The notes below the pieces were generated by a model. It was given only the letters and a program-made list of their open reading frames with translations, did not search any database and had not been told where the DNA came from. Of a stretch of 64,000 nt of DNA, positions 39,301 through 54,600 are shown in pieces; the first letter of the stretch is position 1, and each line of letters begins with the position of its first letter. The translations under genes were made by a program, and so were the position numbers. The stretch covers positions 17,981,001-18,045,000 of the forward strand of contig NC_059397.1 in NCBI RefSeq assembly GCF_905220565.1, read 5' to 3'. The stretch comes from Melitaea cinxia (Eukaryota; Arthropoda; Insecta; Lepidoptera; Nymphalidae).

Positions 39301-42300
39301 AATTACATAAAAATCGGTTCAGTCGTTTCTTAGGGATATTGTAATTAACATTTTGACACAAGAATTTTATAAAAATTCTATATAAGATTTATACCAATAA
39401 ATTTTCACTACTTCAATAGGCTCTCTGTTTTGATAACTACGTTTTTTCAAACTACCTTTAAAATAAGCATTGATTTAAAAAGTTTCAGATAAATAAAGTT
39501 ACGTATATTAGAAATCGTTAGTTACAACAAATGTAACAAAGTCTCAGTTAGCGTAATATACTATAATAATTGTAATACATATAAATAGACGTGTCTAGAC
39601 TGTGAAGTAGATATCTTATTATGAATTCCGTATTTCATACAATGTTATCGATAAGGACGGACAAGTTCCATTCAAGGAACTTGTCATACGCGGTTTCAAC
39701 GGAAGCAGCTTGTTAGTTTACTTCGCTTGTAAATACAATAACTACACACATATAATAATATCATTATTATTTTATTATTAAAACGTCAGACGGAATTTTT
39801 AGCCTGTTAGTCATTGGTAATTTTGGGTTCATAATATTAAATCACTGCTACAAGAGGGATCACATTTGAAACTTACATGATGGGGTTTCAACTATGATTT
39901 TTGTCACGCCGTTGAATGGTAATGTTTTTAGTTAAGAAAAAACTCCAGATATCGGTTTTGTAATCAAACGTAACACGAATACAAACTATCAGATCACATT
40001 CATCTGTATGTCATATCCAACATTTGTATCGCCACTGTAAATTCGAACGATAATATTAATATCAACGTTAGATTAAGGTTGTGTTTCTTGGAACAATGTA
40101 TTATCATTAAACGAATGTTTTGTATATTCGCAATAATATCCATTTTACTTATTTTTACATAACTTTTATTAACAAAAATACGTTGAAATATTAACTTTAA
40201 TTTCTACCGAAATATGCAAATATATTTTTGGTAATTAATTACTCGAACTGCTGTAGCGTGCTCAAACTTGTTGAGTGCTCAACAAATCTCGTCCAATTTT
40301 TAAGCCAGGTATACAAGTTACTAAATAAAAACTTAGCTGTTTTTAATTTATTCTCGAATGTTCTTGTAATTTTCACATAAAATTAATAATAAAATTATTA
40401 TTTTTCAGTTATTAAATTTCTTTCAATGATCATCGTTTATAATAATTAGTAAAATGTTCTAGTCAAGAACTCGAATAAAATTACGTCGAAGATAAACAGA
40501 ATTAACCACGAAAACTTTACGAAGTTCTTCTAATATTCTAAAACGAACTTCATAATTTATACGCCATTGTAAAGTTCACTCTGCTTCACTTGACATTAAT
40601 TTACGTTCCATTGTATCGTTGCCAACTTCTAACTCGGTCTAATTTGTTTTCTATTGTTAGTCCTTGGATAAACTTTAACTAGAGTTCCAATGATGTTGGA
40701 AGCGAATCCAAAACTATTAAAGCTATTTTCGAAATCGAGTAGATTGAAAAAACAAAACAAAAAGCAGAAACCAAAAGTACAAAAATATGACTTTAGTTCT
40801 TCAAATATTAAAAAAAAATCTTGTAGCAATTTCTTTGTCATTACAAATATAAAGTTTAAATTTACTTTTATACTTTTTCTATTCTTTTATATAATTATAA
40901 TCAAACATACACAGAGGACATCGGATGAGACACTACCAACTGCGCTCAAGGAAGGACCACTTAACAAATGACAAAGACTTTTAAAAATCCATATTACCAT
41001 TTTCCAAATGTGTACAAATAAATCGCCTAAGTATGTTTTACATTCATTGTTTCAGATTAATGACCTTTTGCTATTTGGCCGCCTTTAACTGGTGGCTACT
41101 CCTTTGTCCGTGGACCCTCAGCCACGACTGGCAGATGGGTTCCGTTCCTCTCATCACCAGCGGTTGGGACCCGAGGAATTTTATCACCTGTGCTGCTTTT
41201 GGGGCCTTGCTGCTTTTGTGCTATAGATGTATTAGTGATTTGGAGGTGAGATACATGAGATGATATGAACTATTCTTAGATACTGTAATAATGAACTTAA
41301 CATAGGTCAAACCAAGCTTAACCGTGCTAAATACGCGTGAGTCGAGATCTATATTAGCATAAGCGTTTTATTATATTAAAACTTGTACAAGTTGCTCTAG
41401 TTACTAGATCTTGGTTTTCTTATAACAATTAAGGACTTTTTTTTGAGCGCACATTGAGTTTACTATCAGATCGCCACCATATTTTAACAGACTTCAAAAA
41501 AGGAGGCGGTTCTCAATTCGACTGTATTTTTTTTAATGTTTTTTTTTACTGGGCATACCGAACTTTATCATTATTTTTTTAATTAAAAAGTGGTGCTTTT
41601 TGATGTGGTCGCATTTAAATTTTATCGAGACCTTATTAGTACTTTTTGCATTATCTCTAATTTTGCGCATACTTGACTATTTTTCATCTATCAACGTCTG
41701 TATCTGTTGTCGATGTAAAAAATAGAAGTCGGTTTTATTTTTTGTAAAGAATTTAACCCAAATATTAAAAGTAGAAACTATATTTGTCGCTCAGAACACG
41801 TTAGAAAAATCGTCGGACTGTCATACATACGAAACAAGACAAAACAAAATAGAAATAATCACACCAAATGACCACCCCAAAAATATATAATTATGTCTAA
41901 CTAGACAAAAAATCTTCTTCCATTCTGAAATCTTCTAAAAAGTAAAAACTTACAGAGTTCAACCATAGCTATTCATTGCATCTGTGCCAGATATTGCGAC
42001 GTTAAATCGACATCGTAATTTTCCAATAATTAGTCTACTACTTAATAAACTTGCATTATAAAATTTATTAAAAAATTCTATCAATATTTTATTTTTACCA
42101 AATATATAAAATATACTAAATTTATTATTTCAATAGCCAAAGTATATACTTTTAAGCCATACCATATGGATCCATATTCGAGGTACACTACATACTTACG
42201 CTTAAGGATTTTGACGTTACGATAACCTTTACATAACAATATATTATGCTATAAGTCTTATCATTAAAGTCTTCTTTTTATGACAGTTATTAGTTAATAT

Positions 42301-45300
42301 TCTCCACAAGCAATCCGCTTAATATTTAATGCAAAAATATTATAATTGCTGTATACAAATATTTTATGTAGTAAAAATGGCATGGGCAACTAATGGCCCG
42401 TGGACGTTGTTTACATAATAAATAAATAAATATCATAAGCATTCAAGATACTCGTATTTGAGTACTCGAAATATTTTCAAAATTAAAAGAAAAGACACAT
42501 TTAAAATTAATCGTAAATTCATGAAAATCGGCGTATCGTCAAATATTTGTCGGGTCAAACGAAATTGCCTGTATGAAAATGATTTAGATTGAAATACACG
42601 TTCTGTCTGTAATTTATCTTACGTATCTGCTAACATTAATAACGATTCGTGATTGATGTGCTTTCTCTTTGATATTATATTAATAAGTAATATCTGTATG
42701 ATCTATGTGTACTTCATAATGTGGGAGTAAATTGAATATCATTATTGACGTCTAATAAAGATTTGAAAGGTTTTCATTCGATATTTGTGTGAAAATATAT
42801 AAAAATTTTGAACTAATATTGAATTGAACAACTGAGGTAGGGCACAGCAGGTATTTCCTGCTCAAAATATGGAGCAGCCCGACTGGGGAGTACCTCGACC
42901 TTACAGAAGATCACAGCTAAATAATACTGTTTTCAAGCAGTATTGTGTTCCTGTTGGTGAGTAAGGTGACCAGAGCTCCTGGGGGATTGGGGATTGGGTC
43001 GGTAACGCGCTTGCGATTCTTCTGGTGTTGCGGGCGTCTATAAGCTACGGCAATCGCTTACCATCAGGTGAGCCATACGCTTGTTTGCCGACTAAGTGAC
43101 AAAAAAAAAAATACTGGTGCAATTAAAGAAGGCAGAATTGGAAAGGCGGAATTGAGTGTATTTTGGGGTTTATAATATTGCAGCAAACAATTTTATTACG
43201 TCATACATGTTTGTTCTGAAATATTGTTATATAATTGTGTTTGCTCGCAAATGAAAAAAAAACCGACTTCAATTAAATCGACAAGTAATACAACGTAAGT
43301 GGACGAAAAAAATTAACAAACGCTAGTCGTCACTATAATTTTCGAGGGTTTCCCTCGATTTCTCTGGGATTGCATCATCAGATTCTGGTTCCCTTATCAT
43401 GGTACCACACTTGGGATATCTTCTTTCCAACAAAAAAAGAATTATCAAAATCGGTTTATAAACGACGAAGTTATCACCGAACATACATAAAAAATATATA
43501 TATATATATATACGGTCGAATTGATTAACCTCCTCCTTTTTTGAAGCCGGCAAAAAATTGTCTTATATAAGACAACGTGGCATGAAAATAGGCTTAAGAT
43601 CTGTGTAAAGAGTTGGGTAGTCGGCCAGTTGCAAACTATATTGAAGATATTTATAAAATGGGTGTGCTAGTGAAGGAACACGCACACTTACTCAAAATAA
43701 ATAGAAATCCATAAACCATTTATTCTCAGTATAAACGTATAAGCTTTATGCACTAATGCAAAAGTTGTATGTGTTTAAAAACAATGTGATTACTATGTTG
43801 ATTCATAAATATAATGGCATACCAGAATTTTATAAGGATTTAATAGACAGCTTATGTTTTCATATATATCATTTGGAGATGTGAGCTTGCTAATAATATA
43901 AGCTATATTGATACTTACTTATTGTACCTATTGCGCTGCCGGTTGCGGGTTCGATCCCCGCACATGACAAACATTTGTGTTGTCTGGGTGTTTGTGCAGT
44001 CCTTGTGGGTCTCCCCACCGTGCCTCGGAGAGCACGTTAAGCCGTCGGTCCCGGTTGTTATCATGTGCACCTGATTGCGATCGTTACTCATAGTAGGGAA
44101 TATATCCGCCAACCCGCATTGGAGCAGCGTGGTGGATTAAGCTCTGATCCTTCTCCTATATGGGGAAAGAGGCCTATGCCCAGTAGTGGAATATTACAGG
44201 CTGAAGCGATAGTGATACTTTGCACAATTACAGTTGGAGATCTAGTAACTAATAAATAGATTTATTTATTAGTTACTAGACACCCTTACTTATCATAACA
44301 TGTTTGATTTAGGTCCAAAGACACACCCCCGCTGTGATTGGCTTGTTGCTGTTGGTGGTACCATTTGTTCCAGCAAGCAATCTCCTCGTCACTGTCGGGT
44401 TCGTCATCGCAGAACGAGTTTTGTACATACCGAGGTATGTTATATGTCATATGTATTATCAGGTTTAAAAAAAGTACATTCTATATATATTTTAACTATA
44501 TTTTATTACAGAAAATAATCCATGATAGTATATTTTTTTATATTACTATGATAAGGAAACAAGTTAAGTCGTAAGAGAGGCTTAGTCCCAAATTACGTAA
44601 CCGTAGCCACAGCTACCGTTACCTGTGGTGACGTTTCGGAAAGTAAAGGCTATGTAATAAAAAAAATGTTGAATTTTATATATATTTTCTAGTTCTTATT
44701 TTTTTTTAAATTTTGTTGATTAGTTTTTAATTAAGTACATAAAAGTATTTAGGAAATTTAGTATTTTAGAAAATAACAAATACCGTAAAATAAAATAAAT
44801 CCATCAAAATAATAATAATAATAATAATTCAAACTATTAAGTGAAATAAAAAAACATGTGTCTTTATTTATTTTTGTCGACAGTATAAAATTATATAAAT
44901 AATTCAAAAAAAGGTTACTAGTAATATTTTAATGTTTTACAAACGTTATATTATACAGTCGTGTGACTGATATTACGTCACTTCCGTTATATATTTTTCT
45001 TACGGTTTTAGTATCACATTTTTTTCAGTTCGGTCGCCCAGCCAAATGTCAAGCCTGCCGTAAGGAACTTCGTTCCAAAAAGAACATTTATTTCAAATAA
45101 CGAGAATTATATAAAAATGGAACAATTAATATAAAAATAAAATTATGAATTTACATGTAATATAAAAGTAATGATATTAATATTATAACTTTTATAATTC
45201 CAATATTATAACCATTTACCATAATATTCATTGTTAATATTTTTTTTTGTAAAGCTACGAAGAACATTTTAATGAACGTTGACAAATATTCCAGTGAACA

Positions 45301-45608
45301 TTAACTGTTGCAGGTTCGTTTCTTGTCAGGGTGTTTATTTTGGTGGGTCTTCTTAACAAGTCACGAACATTGCGTTAAGCAAACGTTTCCGGGTGTTATA
45401 TGATATTATCAGCTAACTTGTATTAGGGGGATATTTGAGGTCTGATTCGATTCAGTAAAGCTAAATGATTTCCTTAACATTATTCGTCCTGCCAAAGATG
45501 ATAAATAAAGAGTTCTTAAGTCAGTAGAAGAAATAATATATTATATTTACAATGCATTCAGTCTGTATCATCCCAGTGCTGGGCATAGGCCTCTTTCTGC
45601 ACGTAGAA

Positions 45609-45649
<41 letters not shown>

Positions 45650-48600
45650 CTTATTAGTAGTTACAATGTTAGTATTTAACTTTTTAATTTACTTCAAAAA
45701 TGAAAAATTTTAATAAAGTTTTAAATATAAAATAAGGTTTGAAAAAATAATTAAAATAATTATATTCTTTTGTTTTTTTTTTTTCTATTTGTTCTAAATG
45801 TTAACTGGAAGAGAATGCCACTAGGCACAATTTCCACCTTTGTACCGTTTAAAAAAAATGCTCTATAAAGAGTTTACATGCTAGCAATCGTTACTCATGG
45901 TAGAGAATATACTCGTATCAGCCAACCCATGGAGGAGCAACTGGTACGTTAAGGTACGTTCTTTCATCTAAAACGAGACAGAAGCCTTTGCCAAGCAGTT
46001 CTCACAGCGTTACAGACTGAATAAAAATAATGAAATCGAAGGAGTTTAAATAAATAAATTTTACTTGTAGTGTCGGAAGCGTGATAATAACAGCGTATGG
46101 CGTGCAACTCATGTGGTACTCGAAGCCAGGTGCGAAGGCAGCGCTGGTGGTGGTGCTGGCGGTACTGGCCGCTAGTGGCGTGGCTCGCACACACCGCCGC
46201 AACGCCGACTGGCGGGATCGAGCCACTCTATTAAGGTTAGTCAAACAGCTAAAATTAACTTGAATATTATACAATCTACTTCGGAAAATTTTTGAAGTTA
46301 TACTTCTTTTGGCGCGATAGGGAAAAATGATGAGAGTCAATTTTTACGATGTGATTAATATTTTAGTAGATGGTGAAGAGGCTTATCTTATGGGTATTTG
46401 TGTTTCTGTTGTTTGTTTTTTACTCTTGATAGGAGATTTTATGTATCCCTACTAGACGTCGATAAGTTGAGATATATAGCTATTCTTAACCTTTAATATA
46501 TAACAGAATAAACTTTCAAAGCAACATCAAAATACTTAGAATAATTTCAACTAAGATAAACATTCTTACGAACTCACCCCGAGCCTAAGACCCTCGCACT
46601 ACGGTCTCCGTATTCGGTAAATCACCGTCCAAATGTGTTTTGTTTCAGAGCGGATTTAGCGAGTTTACCTCAAAACGCGAAACTGCACTACAACTTCGGA
46701 AACTTTCTCCGTGAGACCGAACAGCAAGACAACGCTATCAAACATTACAAAGAAGCTTTGAGGTACAAAGCGTTTGCCGTAACTCGAAGGTGTTAGTTCA
46801 GCTGGCGCGTTATTGCGAACTAGTCCCGTGTAACTCGGTAGCTAATAATATGAGGATTGTCTTGGAAGTATTGCTCCAGAGTATTATGTTAACACACTTG
46901 ATAATATTTACTGCTTAAGTTTTGAATCGACTTTTGAACTGTAATGCTGTGTTTTCAACACTTACATCCATGACGTGTTAGCGCAGCGGTAACAATGAGA
47001 CAAAGCACATGACAAACATCCTCCTGGGGGGATTGGGGATTGGGTCGGCAACACGCTTGCGATGGTTCTGGTGTTGCAGGCGTCTATAAACTACGGTAAT
47101 CGCTTACCATCAGGTGAGCCGTACGCTTGTTTGCTGACCTAGTGACATAAAAAAAAAACATTTGTATTGACCATACAGATGTTTGTCGTGGTCTGGTCGT
47201 TTGTGCGTATGAGTTGTGTGTTGCCGGACCCTCAACAAAGGAGAAAATCTTACTGGGGGCCGTTGAGTGTGAGGCATTTATTATTACTACTATATGATAT
47301 ACTGACTACGAGTATATTATAATCACTATATAGGTACATTTAAATAAAATTATAATAAAATATTATTGGTATGAAATATGCATGGCAGTTACTTGCGTAT
47401 AAACTTAAAGGCTTAAGCAAGTAAATTTTTTGTAATTCATCATTAATATGTTGTAAGAAAATAAAATTTAACAACTTAGGAAAACTAAAAGTTATATAAC
47501 ATACAGAACAAGTTACGAACTTTTTATGTGTGTGTTATTTATTAAATTTAAATGTAAATGATTGTAAGAGAACATAAATATAATCAAAAATTAATAAAAA
47601 AACCAAGAGAAAAACATAACGCTTATATTACTAACCATCGATTCAATATTTTTAATAACAAAATATTTTCCTACGAAAATTGAAGCTTGGAAGAGCTTTC
47701 GATTTAATCTTATAAACGAAACGTGTTTTTCAATTACGGCATTATGAGCCGGCAAATAATGAATACCGTCTTTGAACTGGGATTTCCGATTTTAATTTTA
47801 CATCATGTAATTCAGAATATAACGAATTTTAATTGTTTATTGTTTTGTTCAACAAAGCTGTTTTCTAAGTTCAGTTACGCATATAAGTTCAACTAATATA
47901 TATATTTTTTAAGTAAAACCTTTTTTTCCGACGTCTAAATTTTTCTGACGCAATTCGCATTACACTCGGCTGTAGAATAAGGAAAAAATAGCAGGCAGCA
48001 TTAATCGAATAATTTTCAAAACATTTTTTGAAAATGGAAAAAAAAAAATTCTTGCTTTGCAAAAATTTGGTTTCATAAAAGCACACAAAAGCTGTTTTGT
48101 TTATAATGTTGTATTCTTGGTTAAGGTTATGGCCGTCGTATGCAAGTGCTCACAACAATATCGGTACGCTGATCAACGCGGACAGTGCAGAACAGCATTT
48201 TTTAAAAGCAATCAAATACAACAGGCACCACGTGAATGCTCACTATAATCTTGGGAAATTATACAAGTAAGTTATTTTATTGTCTTCCGATCTAACTACA
48301 AAGTAATTTTCGTAGAAAGTGTAGTGATAGAAATTTTGAGTATTTTTGGAATGATTAATTTTGATACAAAAAAGTTAATATTTAGAAATCGATTAACAAT
48401 AGGTAATAAAAAAAATATTGTGTCTAGTGTCATATGTTTTTAGTATTTATTTAAAAAAATCGCATCAAACTTGATCTGAAGTTTCAGTCGCAAAATTTTG
48501 GACCTGTCTGTTAATTTCTCACAATTAAAAATAAAGTTACTTACTACGAAGAAAATCTACAAAAAACAACAGTTTTCGCTTGTTTGGAAGTAAAATGGTA

Positions 48601-51600
48601 TCCACTTCATATAAACATTCCAATACAAGGAAATATTGACGAAATCAATGACAGCTTGATTCGGTAAATTGAAAGGATCTCGTCCATTCGTTTTCATTTA
48701 GTAAATTTATTCCTATTTTATAAAAAGCGTTACTTTGTCGCTACGCGTCCTTGGTTCCTTGATACTTGTTCCTGTTCCTTGACTAACGTTTTTTACGCGT
48801 AATGTCACAATAAAATGATTGTTTATTTTTTAATATTATTTTTATTTATTTATTTATTCTTAATTTAAAATACAGACGCATATAAAGAAAGATACATGTT
48901 TAATATTAAAAATACGAGGCATTATCAGACGTACGTAGATATAAACTACGATATGATAGATACATAAATATAAAAAAGTTATATATAAATAAGTAAATAT
49001 TTATAAATATATATAATTAAAATAAATAAATAAATTCATTAAAAATATGAAAGATATATTGATAGGTATAATACAACTACATATATAATAATTTACGCAC
49101 AACATTTTAAAAAAGTTTTTTTTTTATTCTTTATTTTTTTTAGGGACTTTTGTCTACACAGACATGCCAGCCCCATCATACCCTAATTCTCACTATGTCT
49201 AAGAAATGGAGAGTTATGGTGGATAAATACCAAAATATTTTTTTTTATCGAAAATGTATGAAACACTGCCGTCAAATAACAGAAATAATTTCGATTCTAG
49301 AAATACTTGTATCCAACATGTCTATAATTTACTCAGATAATATTAATTAATATTCATTATTTAAGACCGCTTTCACCATGTCAGAAGCAAAGGTAACAAG
49401 CGATTCGTAACAATAATTTATTGACAATGAGTTTTCGAAAAACCTGTTATTATTCCATTGTGGGAACGAAATAATTATATATTTTATTAAACTCGTCATT
49501 CCCTCATTAATACTGAATAAAACTTAACCGCAAAATGGCAAAGCATTATCTCAGTGGTCGTTTGTACTGTTTTATTATAAAACATTTTAATTAAATTATA
49601 ATATATTTTAATATATTAATATAATAAATGCGACTAAAACCCGAATTTCATACATAATTATTACGCAATAATTACAAAGCTTGCGTATGATGTGGACACG
49701 AAACAGATTAAAATCATTGTTAATCATGATTACCGAAGAGAAGCATTATGGAGAATATTGTAATAATTATTTCTGTGACGTGTGTGTGAAATTTAATTAA
49801 CAGTATTCTATTTTTTACTGAAATACAAAATAATTGAAACTTAAAAACTATTTTAACTAATTTAACTAATAATGATATCTCTTTCGAGAAAAATCTGTTA
49901 TAAATTCAATGGCTTTCGCTCTGTTACATTCTGTAGTTAAATAAAATATTAATTCTCACATTGTAGGAGTAATCCTCGAATTAACAAACAAAAAAAACTA
50001 GCAATGAACAAAACATGATATTTCAAGTAAATTAAAAAAAATATTAAAATATTCTCAGTTAGCTAAACATCTCGATCATTCTCAGTTACTTTCCTGCACT
50101 CTATTTCTTTTCTAAGAAAACACTACAATATCGTACAACTCCTTCAGAAAAAGCGGTCGTATCATACAAGCAATCAAAATGCTGGAACGCTGCATAGTAC
50201 TACAGCCGAGATTCGTTCAAGCGCAAGTCGAACTTTTGTCTCTGAAGCCGGAATCTGAGAAACCGAAGATTTTGAAGAGACTGCTGGAATTGGAGCCGAA
50301 TAATTGGGAACATTACGTGCTCTATGGAAACTGGTTGAGTAAAAAAGGTATTTCAAAGTAGGCTTTTGGTGAATTGTTTTCATTGTATCTTAAGATTGTA
50401 TATTTCATGCCTGTTGATGTCAGGGAGTTGATTGTTAGGAACTGTCTATAACAAATTGGAATATGCCATTCAGCGGGAAATTTGCTCAAAATATGGAGCG
50501 GTCCGACTGGGGTCCTCTACTTTACAGAAGGCCACAGCTAAATAATACTGTTTTCAAGCAGTATTGTGTTTCTGTTGGTGAGTAAGGTGACCAGAGCTCC
50601 TGGGGAGGGATTTGGGATTGGGTCGGCAACGCGGCAATCGCTTACCATCAGGTGAGCCGTACGCTGTTTGCCAACCTAGTTATATGTATAAAAAAAAAAA
50701 ATATGCCAACAGAAATAAATTTGCCAAGTTTTTTCGATAGTATATTCAGGTAAAAATACTTTCCTTATCAGACCAGAAATTTCGTTTGTCTTAAACAAAT
50801 ACTTATTACTTTGCCCTTGCGATAGTCCATCTTTTCATTCTGTAAATTAATGGTACTACACAGTTTTCACCTAACGTCTCAGATGTCGAAACAATAGCAA
50901 CTTAAAACTTTGTTACTTATATATAAACAAAAGACTCTTTGTTTAGTTCACAATTGTTCTTTAATTTCTAAACGTAAATCAAATAAAGCAAAGACTAATA
51001 TATAATGTTTGCGACATAAACATAATTAAATACCTACTCGAGACGAAATTTCAATTTTGAAGTCTATTTATTGTTTCAAGCAACTATTTGTTCTTTGATT
51101 ACTTTTATCGTCGATATTAAAGGACGACGTCTTCACCTTTATTCTTTATGTAATTGCTTTTTACTTGATAAAAGATTGTCAGTTCTGTTTAAGTAATATG
51201 AAATATTAGTACCTTTTCTAATACCTTCTTTATAATTAGTATAATATGAAGAATAATATATATGTTGAAATAGGGTTTTTTTGGAAGTCCAAGAGTCCAA
51301 GACGTACAGCATTTCACTCGAATATCACATTTTGTTTTGAAAACAATCGGTAAATTAAAAAGTAATTCCACTGCTGAAGTTTGGACAAATCGAAATCCCA
51401 GAAACCTTTCAACCAAGGAAATATAATATTTCTCAATGTTGAAAACTTCCCCAGGCTTACCGGGAGCCGCCGCCAAATATTTCCTTGAAGCCACGAGATT
51501 AAGCTTCAGAAATCGAAACGTCGAGAAACCTATCAGAGGAGATTTAATCTCATTTAGATCAACGGCGCTCATGTACAGGAGTTTGGGACAAAAGTCTAGG

Positions 51601-54600
51601 ACGTTACAGCTATTGACGAGGTAAGACTCAATAATAATAGAGACGACTATTTATTATATATTTTTAACTGTATTGTATCTTTAGTGTGTGTTAATATTTT
51701 CATATTTAATATTTCTCTTAATGCGTTTTTCACTCTGATTAAATCAAACTTCTATAATTTTCATTGCCTATATTATTATAATTTTCTGTGAAGACAAGAG
51801 AAGCCGACATTTTAATATATAAGTAAGTAAGAATTTAACTAATATACATATATATTTTGTATATTATATTCATATGTAATATTTTTTTTATAATCAATAG
51901 GATCAAGGAGATGGATGGATGTCACATACAAAAGTTTACCCGATTTCAGAATGTAGTGAAAATCTTAAGTCGTAATTCTGGCCTCCATTTTTCCTTATAG
52001 TTTTAAGCGATATTATATTTCTCTGATTTCTTTACTTTTTTTACCCTTTGTGATAAGGGATTGTTTGTTTTTTATAAAACCTGGTAATGGATTCCATTTT
52101 AGGAATACTGAACTTCTTAAATACTTTTAAAAGTCTCTTTTATTCGTTTAGGGAAATGATCCGTCAATTTATTTACAATGCAATTGTTTAAAAATAGAAA
52201 CCTTAACAAGAATATGAACATTTTTTCGTTATTTTTTTTTTTAATTCACGGGAAGTTATAGAAGCGTTTAGGGTACGATCGACATCTGATGCAAAAGAAT
52301 CGAAAAGTCTTTATATTATTTTTTAAATTAAATAAACGACGAAAAATCGTATCAACTTAATACGACTTATCAATTTAATTTTGAAAATTTGTTTTTAATT
52401 TTATGTTTAATTACTACAAAACTTTAACAAAATATAATTCATTAATACTTTATATGAATATAATTATTGGTTAAATTTGTAGAATACATAAAATCATAAT
52501 TATACGAGATCGTCGGAAACCACGTATTGTTATTAACGTTAATATGATTTTGATCGCACTACGCATTGTGTGTAAATAACAAAACTAATTGAAAACCTAT
52601 AAATGCCTATATCAATGTTTGCTGTCAAATCATGTCGATGGTAAAATAATAATGGGTTAAGAACATTCTAGTGAAATGATTTTATAATTTCCTAGTACAC
52701 TTACTAAAATATGCAAATAACATGTACATATGAGTTAATAATACTATAGTTACAGTGTTCTAAAAATAATGCAACAGATAATTGATATTTTAATTGCATA
52801 TAATTATGTAGCAGTTGCGTAGAGAGGGGGCAAGGGGGGTTATCATGCCCCGAGCGCTACTCACAAAGGGAAGCTAAATGGTCCGAAAAACTATGGTTTT
52901 TGAAGGGGAAGGAGGGGCTTAAAAGGTATTGTGCCCCGGGCGCGAGTTAAGCTCGCTACGTTACAGATATGTAGTAAAAGGTCTGTGTACATATACGTAC
53001 AAATTCATGACTTATATCGACAAATAAAAGCAGTTGAAATTGAAATTTAAAAATCAAATTTTTTGCGCCCTATTTTGCAGTACCAACTCTAAAAATATAA
53101 AAAAGGATTATCTGATAATCCCTCCCTGATATTCGAGTCTATGTAAAATTAATCATACAAGTGTGGTTACAATTGTATATGTCACATTTCCTGACTGGAG
53201 CTTCCTCGCTATTTGTTACTCGTTATAATTATTCGTCATACTTTCTCAAGTCTCATTTTATATAAATATCGGTATTGATACAAGTCAAAAGTTTCTTACT
53301 ATATTGTATATTATCCATATATTTATATTATTAGCCTTAACCTTAGCTAAAGTCTGTATCTTAATAGGTGACTCATGTGTTTTTATATAAATTAAGATTT
53401 AACTACCGTAGTATAATAGTCTATATATTAATACAAGAAGCAAAAACTTTGTGCCCCTTATTACGAAAATTGCGCAGACGGAGGAGTATGAAATTTCGCA
53501 CACCTATCTATACATATAATAAAATGGTAGGAAAGTCAAAACTGCACATTGAATATTTTTTAAAAGAATACTTGGGGTGTGATCTACAATCGATACCGAA
53601 GTCAAAAATATAGTTTTTAGAATTTTTGTCTGTCTGTATGTATCTCCGGGATAAACTCAAAAAGTACTGCATGGATTTACAATTTGGCACAAATATTATT
53701 AAGAAGTCAGGTCAACATATATGCTACAAATTATCACGCTATCACCTACGGGGAACGAGCAGTGAACCTTTATTTCTTCAACGCATTCTCTAACAACGTG
53801 TAATCTAACGACGCATATTTGAATGTTGTTATTATGTTAATAAGCATGCTATAAGCTAGCTTCACACTATAAATAAAGGTATTCTGTAGTATATTTAGTA
53901 TCAACATTGCACCCGTGCAAAGCCGGGGCGGGTCGCTAGTTGATTATATAAAGAAGGTATGCAGAAAGCTATTTTTTTTAATTATACATAAAAAATACAT
54001 TAAATTAATAGAAAAAAAACATTACACATACTACCATGTATTTGACACACACACACGTATATAATAATCTTTTGTTTATTATTATAGAAGTTCTGTTGTC
54101 TTTAACAACAGAACTTTAGTAATCCACACTTATAATTTAAATCAATTATGGTCGTATTTCAACCACTAGGCGACCACTATCAATACAAAACTTTATGTAT
54201 ATACATAGTGGTATACTCATATACTCAGGTGGCACACGTGGCGGCGCGGCTGGCCGAGCGCGGCGGCGGCGCACACGTACCTACGAGACTGGCGCCTCCG
54301 GCTCGAGCTAGAAGGCCGAGCGCTCGCCTACTCCAAAGCTGTCAACCCTACCGTAAGCAAAGGATGATTGAAGTAAAACTTATATAAGTTAGTGAAGATA
54401 GAAAGAGAGAGAGCTAGTTAAACTATTTTATCAATGAAAACCCATAATAAATTCAAATATTTGTTGAAAATTAATATATGTATATATAATATATATTAAT
54501 TGTATGACATATGACTATATACATACATATAGATGGAGCTAAAGATGTTTTGCTTTAGTCGTGTGGTCTAAAGCACATTCGTTTTTTTTTTAATTCAAAT

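Larger units (their letters stand above)
41246..44312. other. TMTC intron e-f
   Basis: 3067 bases with two family D copies (41490, 43225), a full family B copy, a TA run at 43494-43512 and a family A SINE, then the palindrome next to exon f. Confidence 0.8.
44435..46070. other. TMTC intron f-g
   Basis: 1636 bases: the L and R blocks of a TIR-like element, two family A fragments, a LINE tail scrap and a long AT microsatellite. Confidence 0.8.
46763..48125. other. TMTC intron h-i
   Basis: 1363 bases with a 3' half of family B running into a family A scrap, then AT-rich DNA with nothing recognised. Confidence 0.8.
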
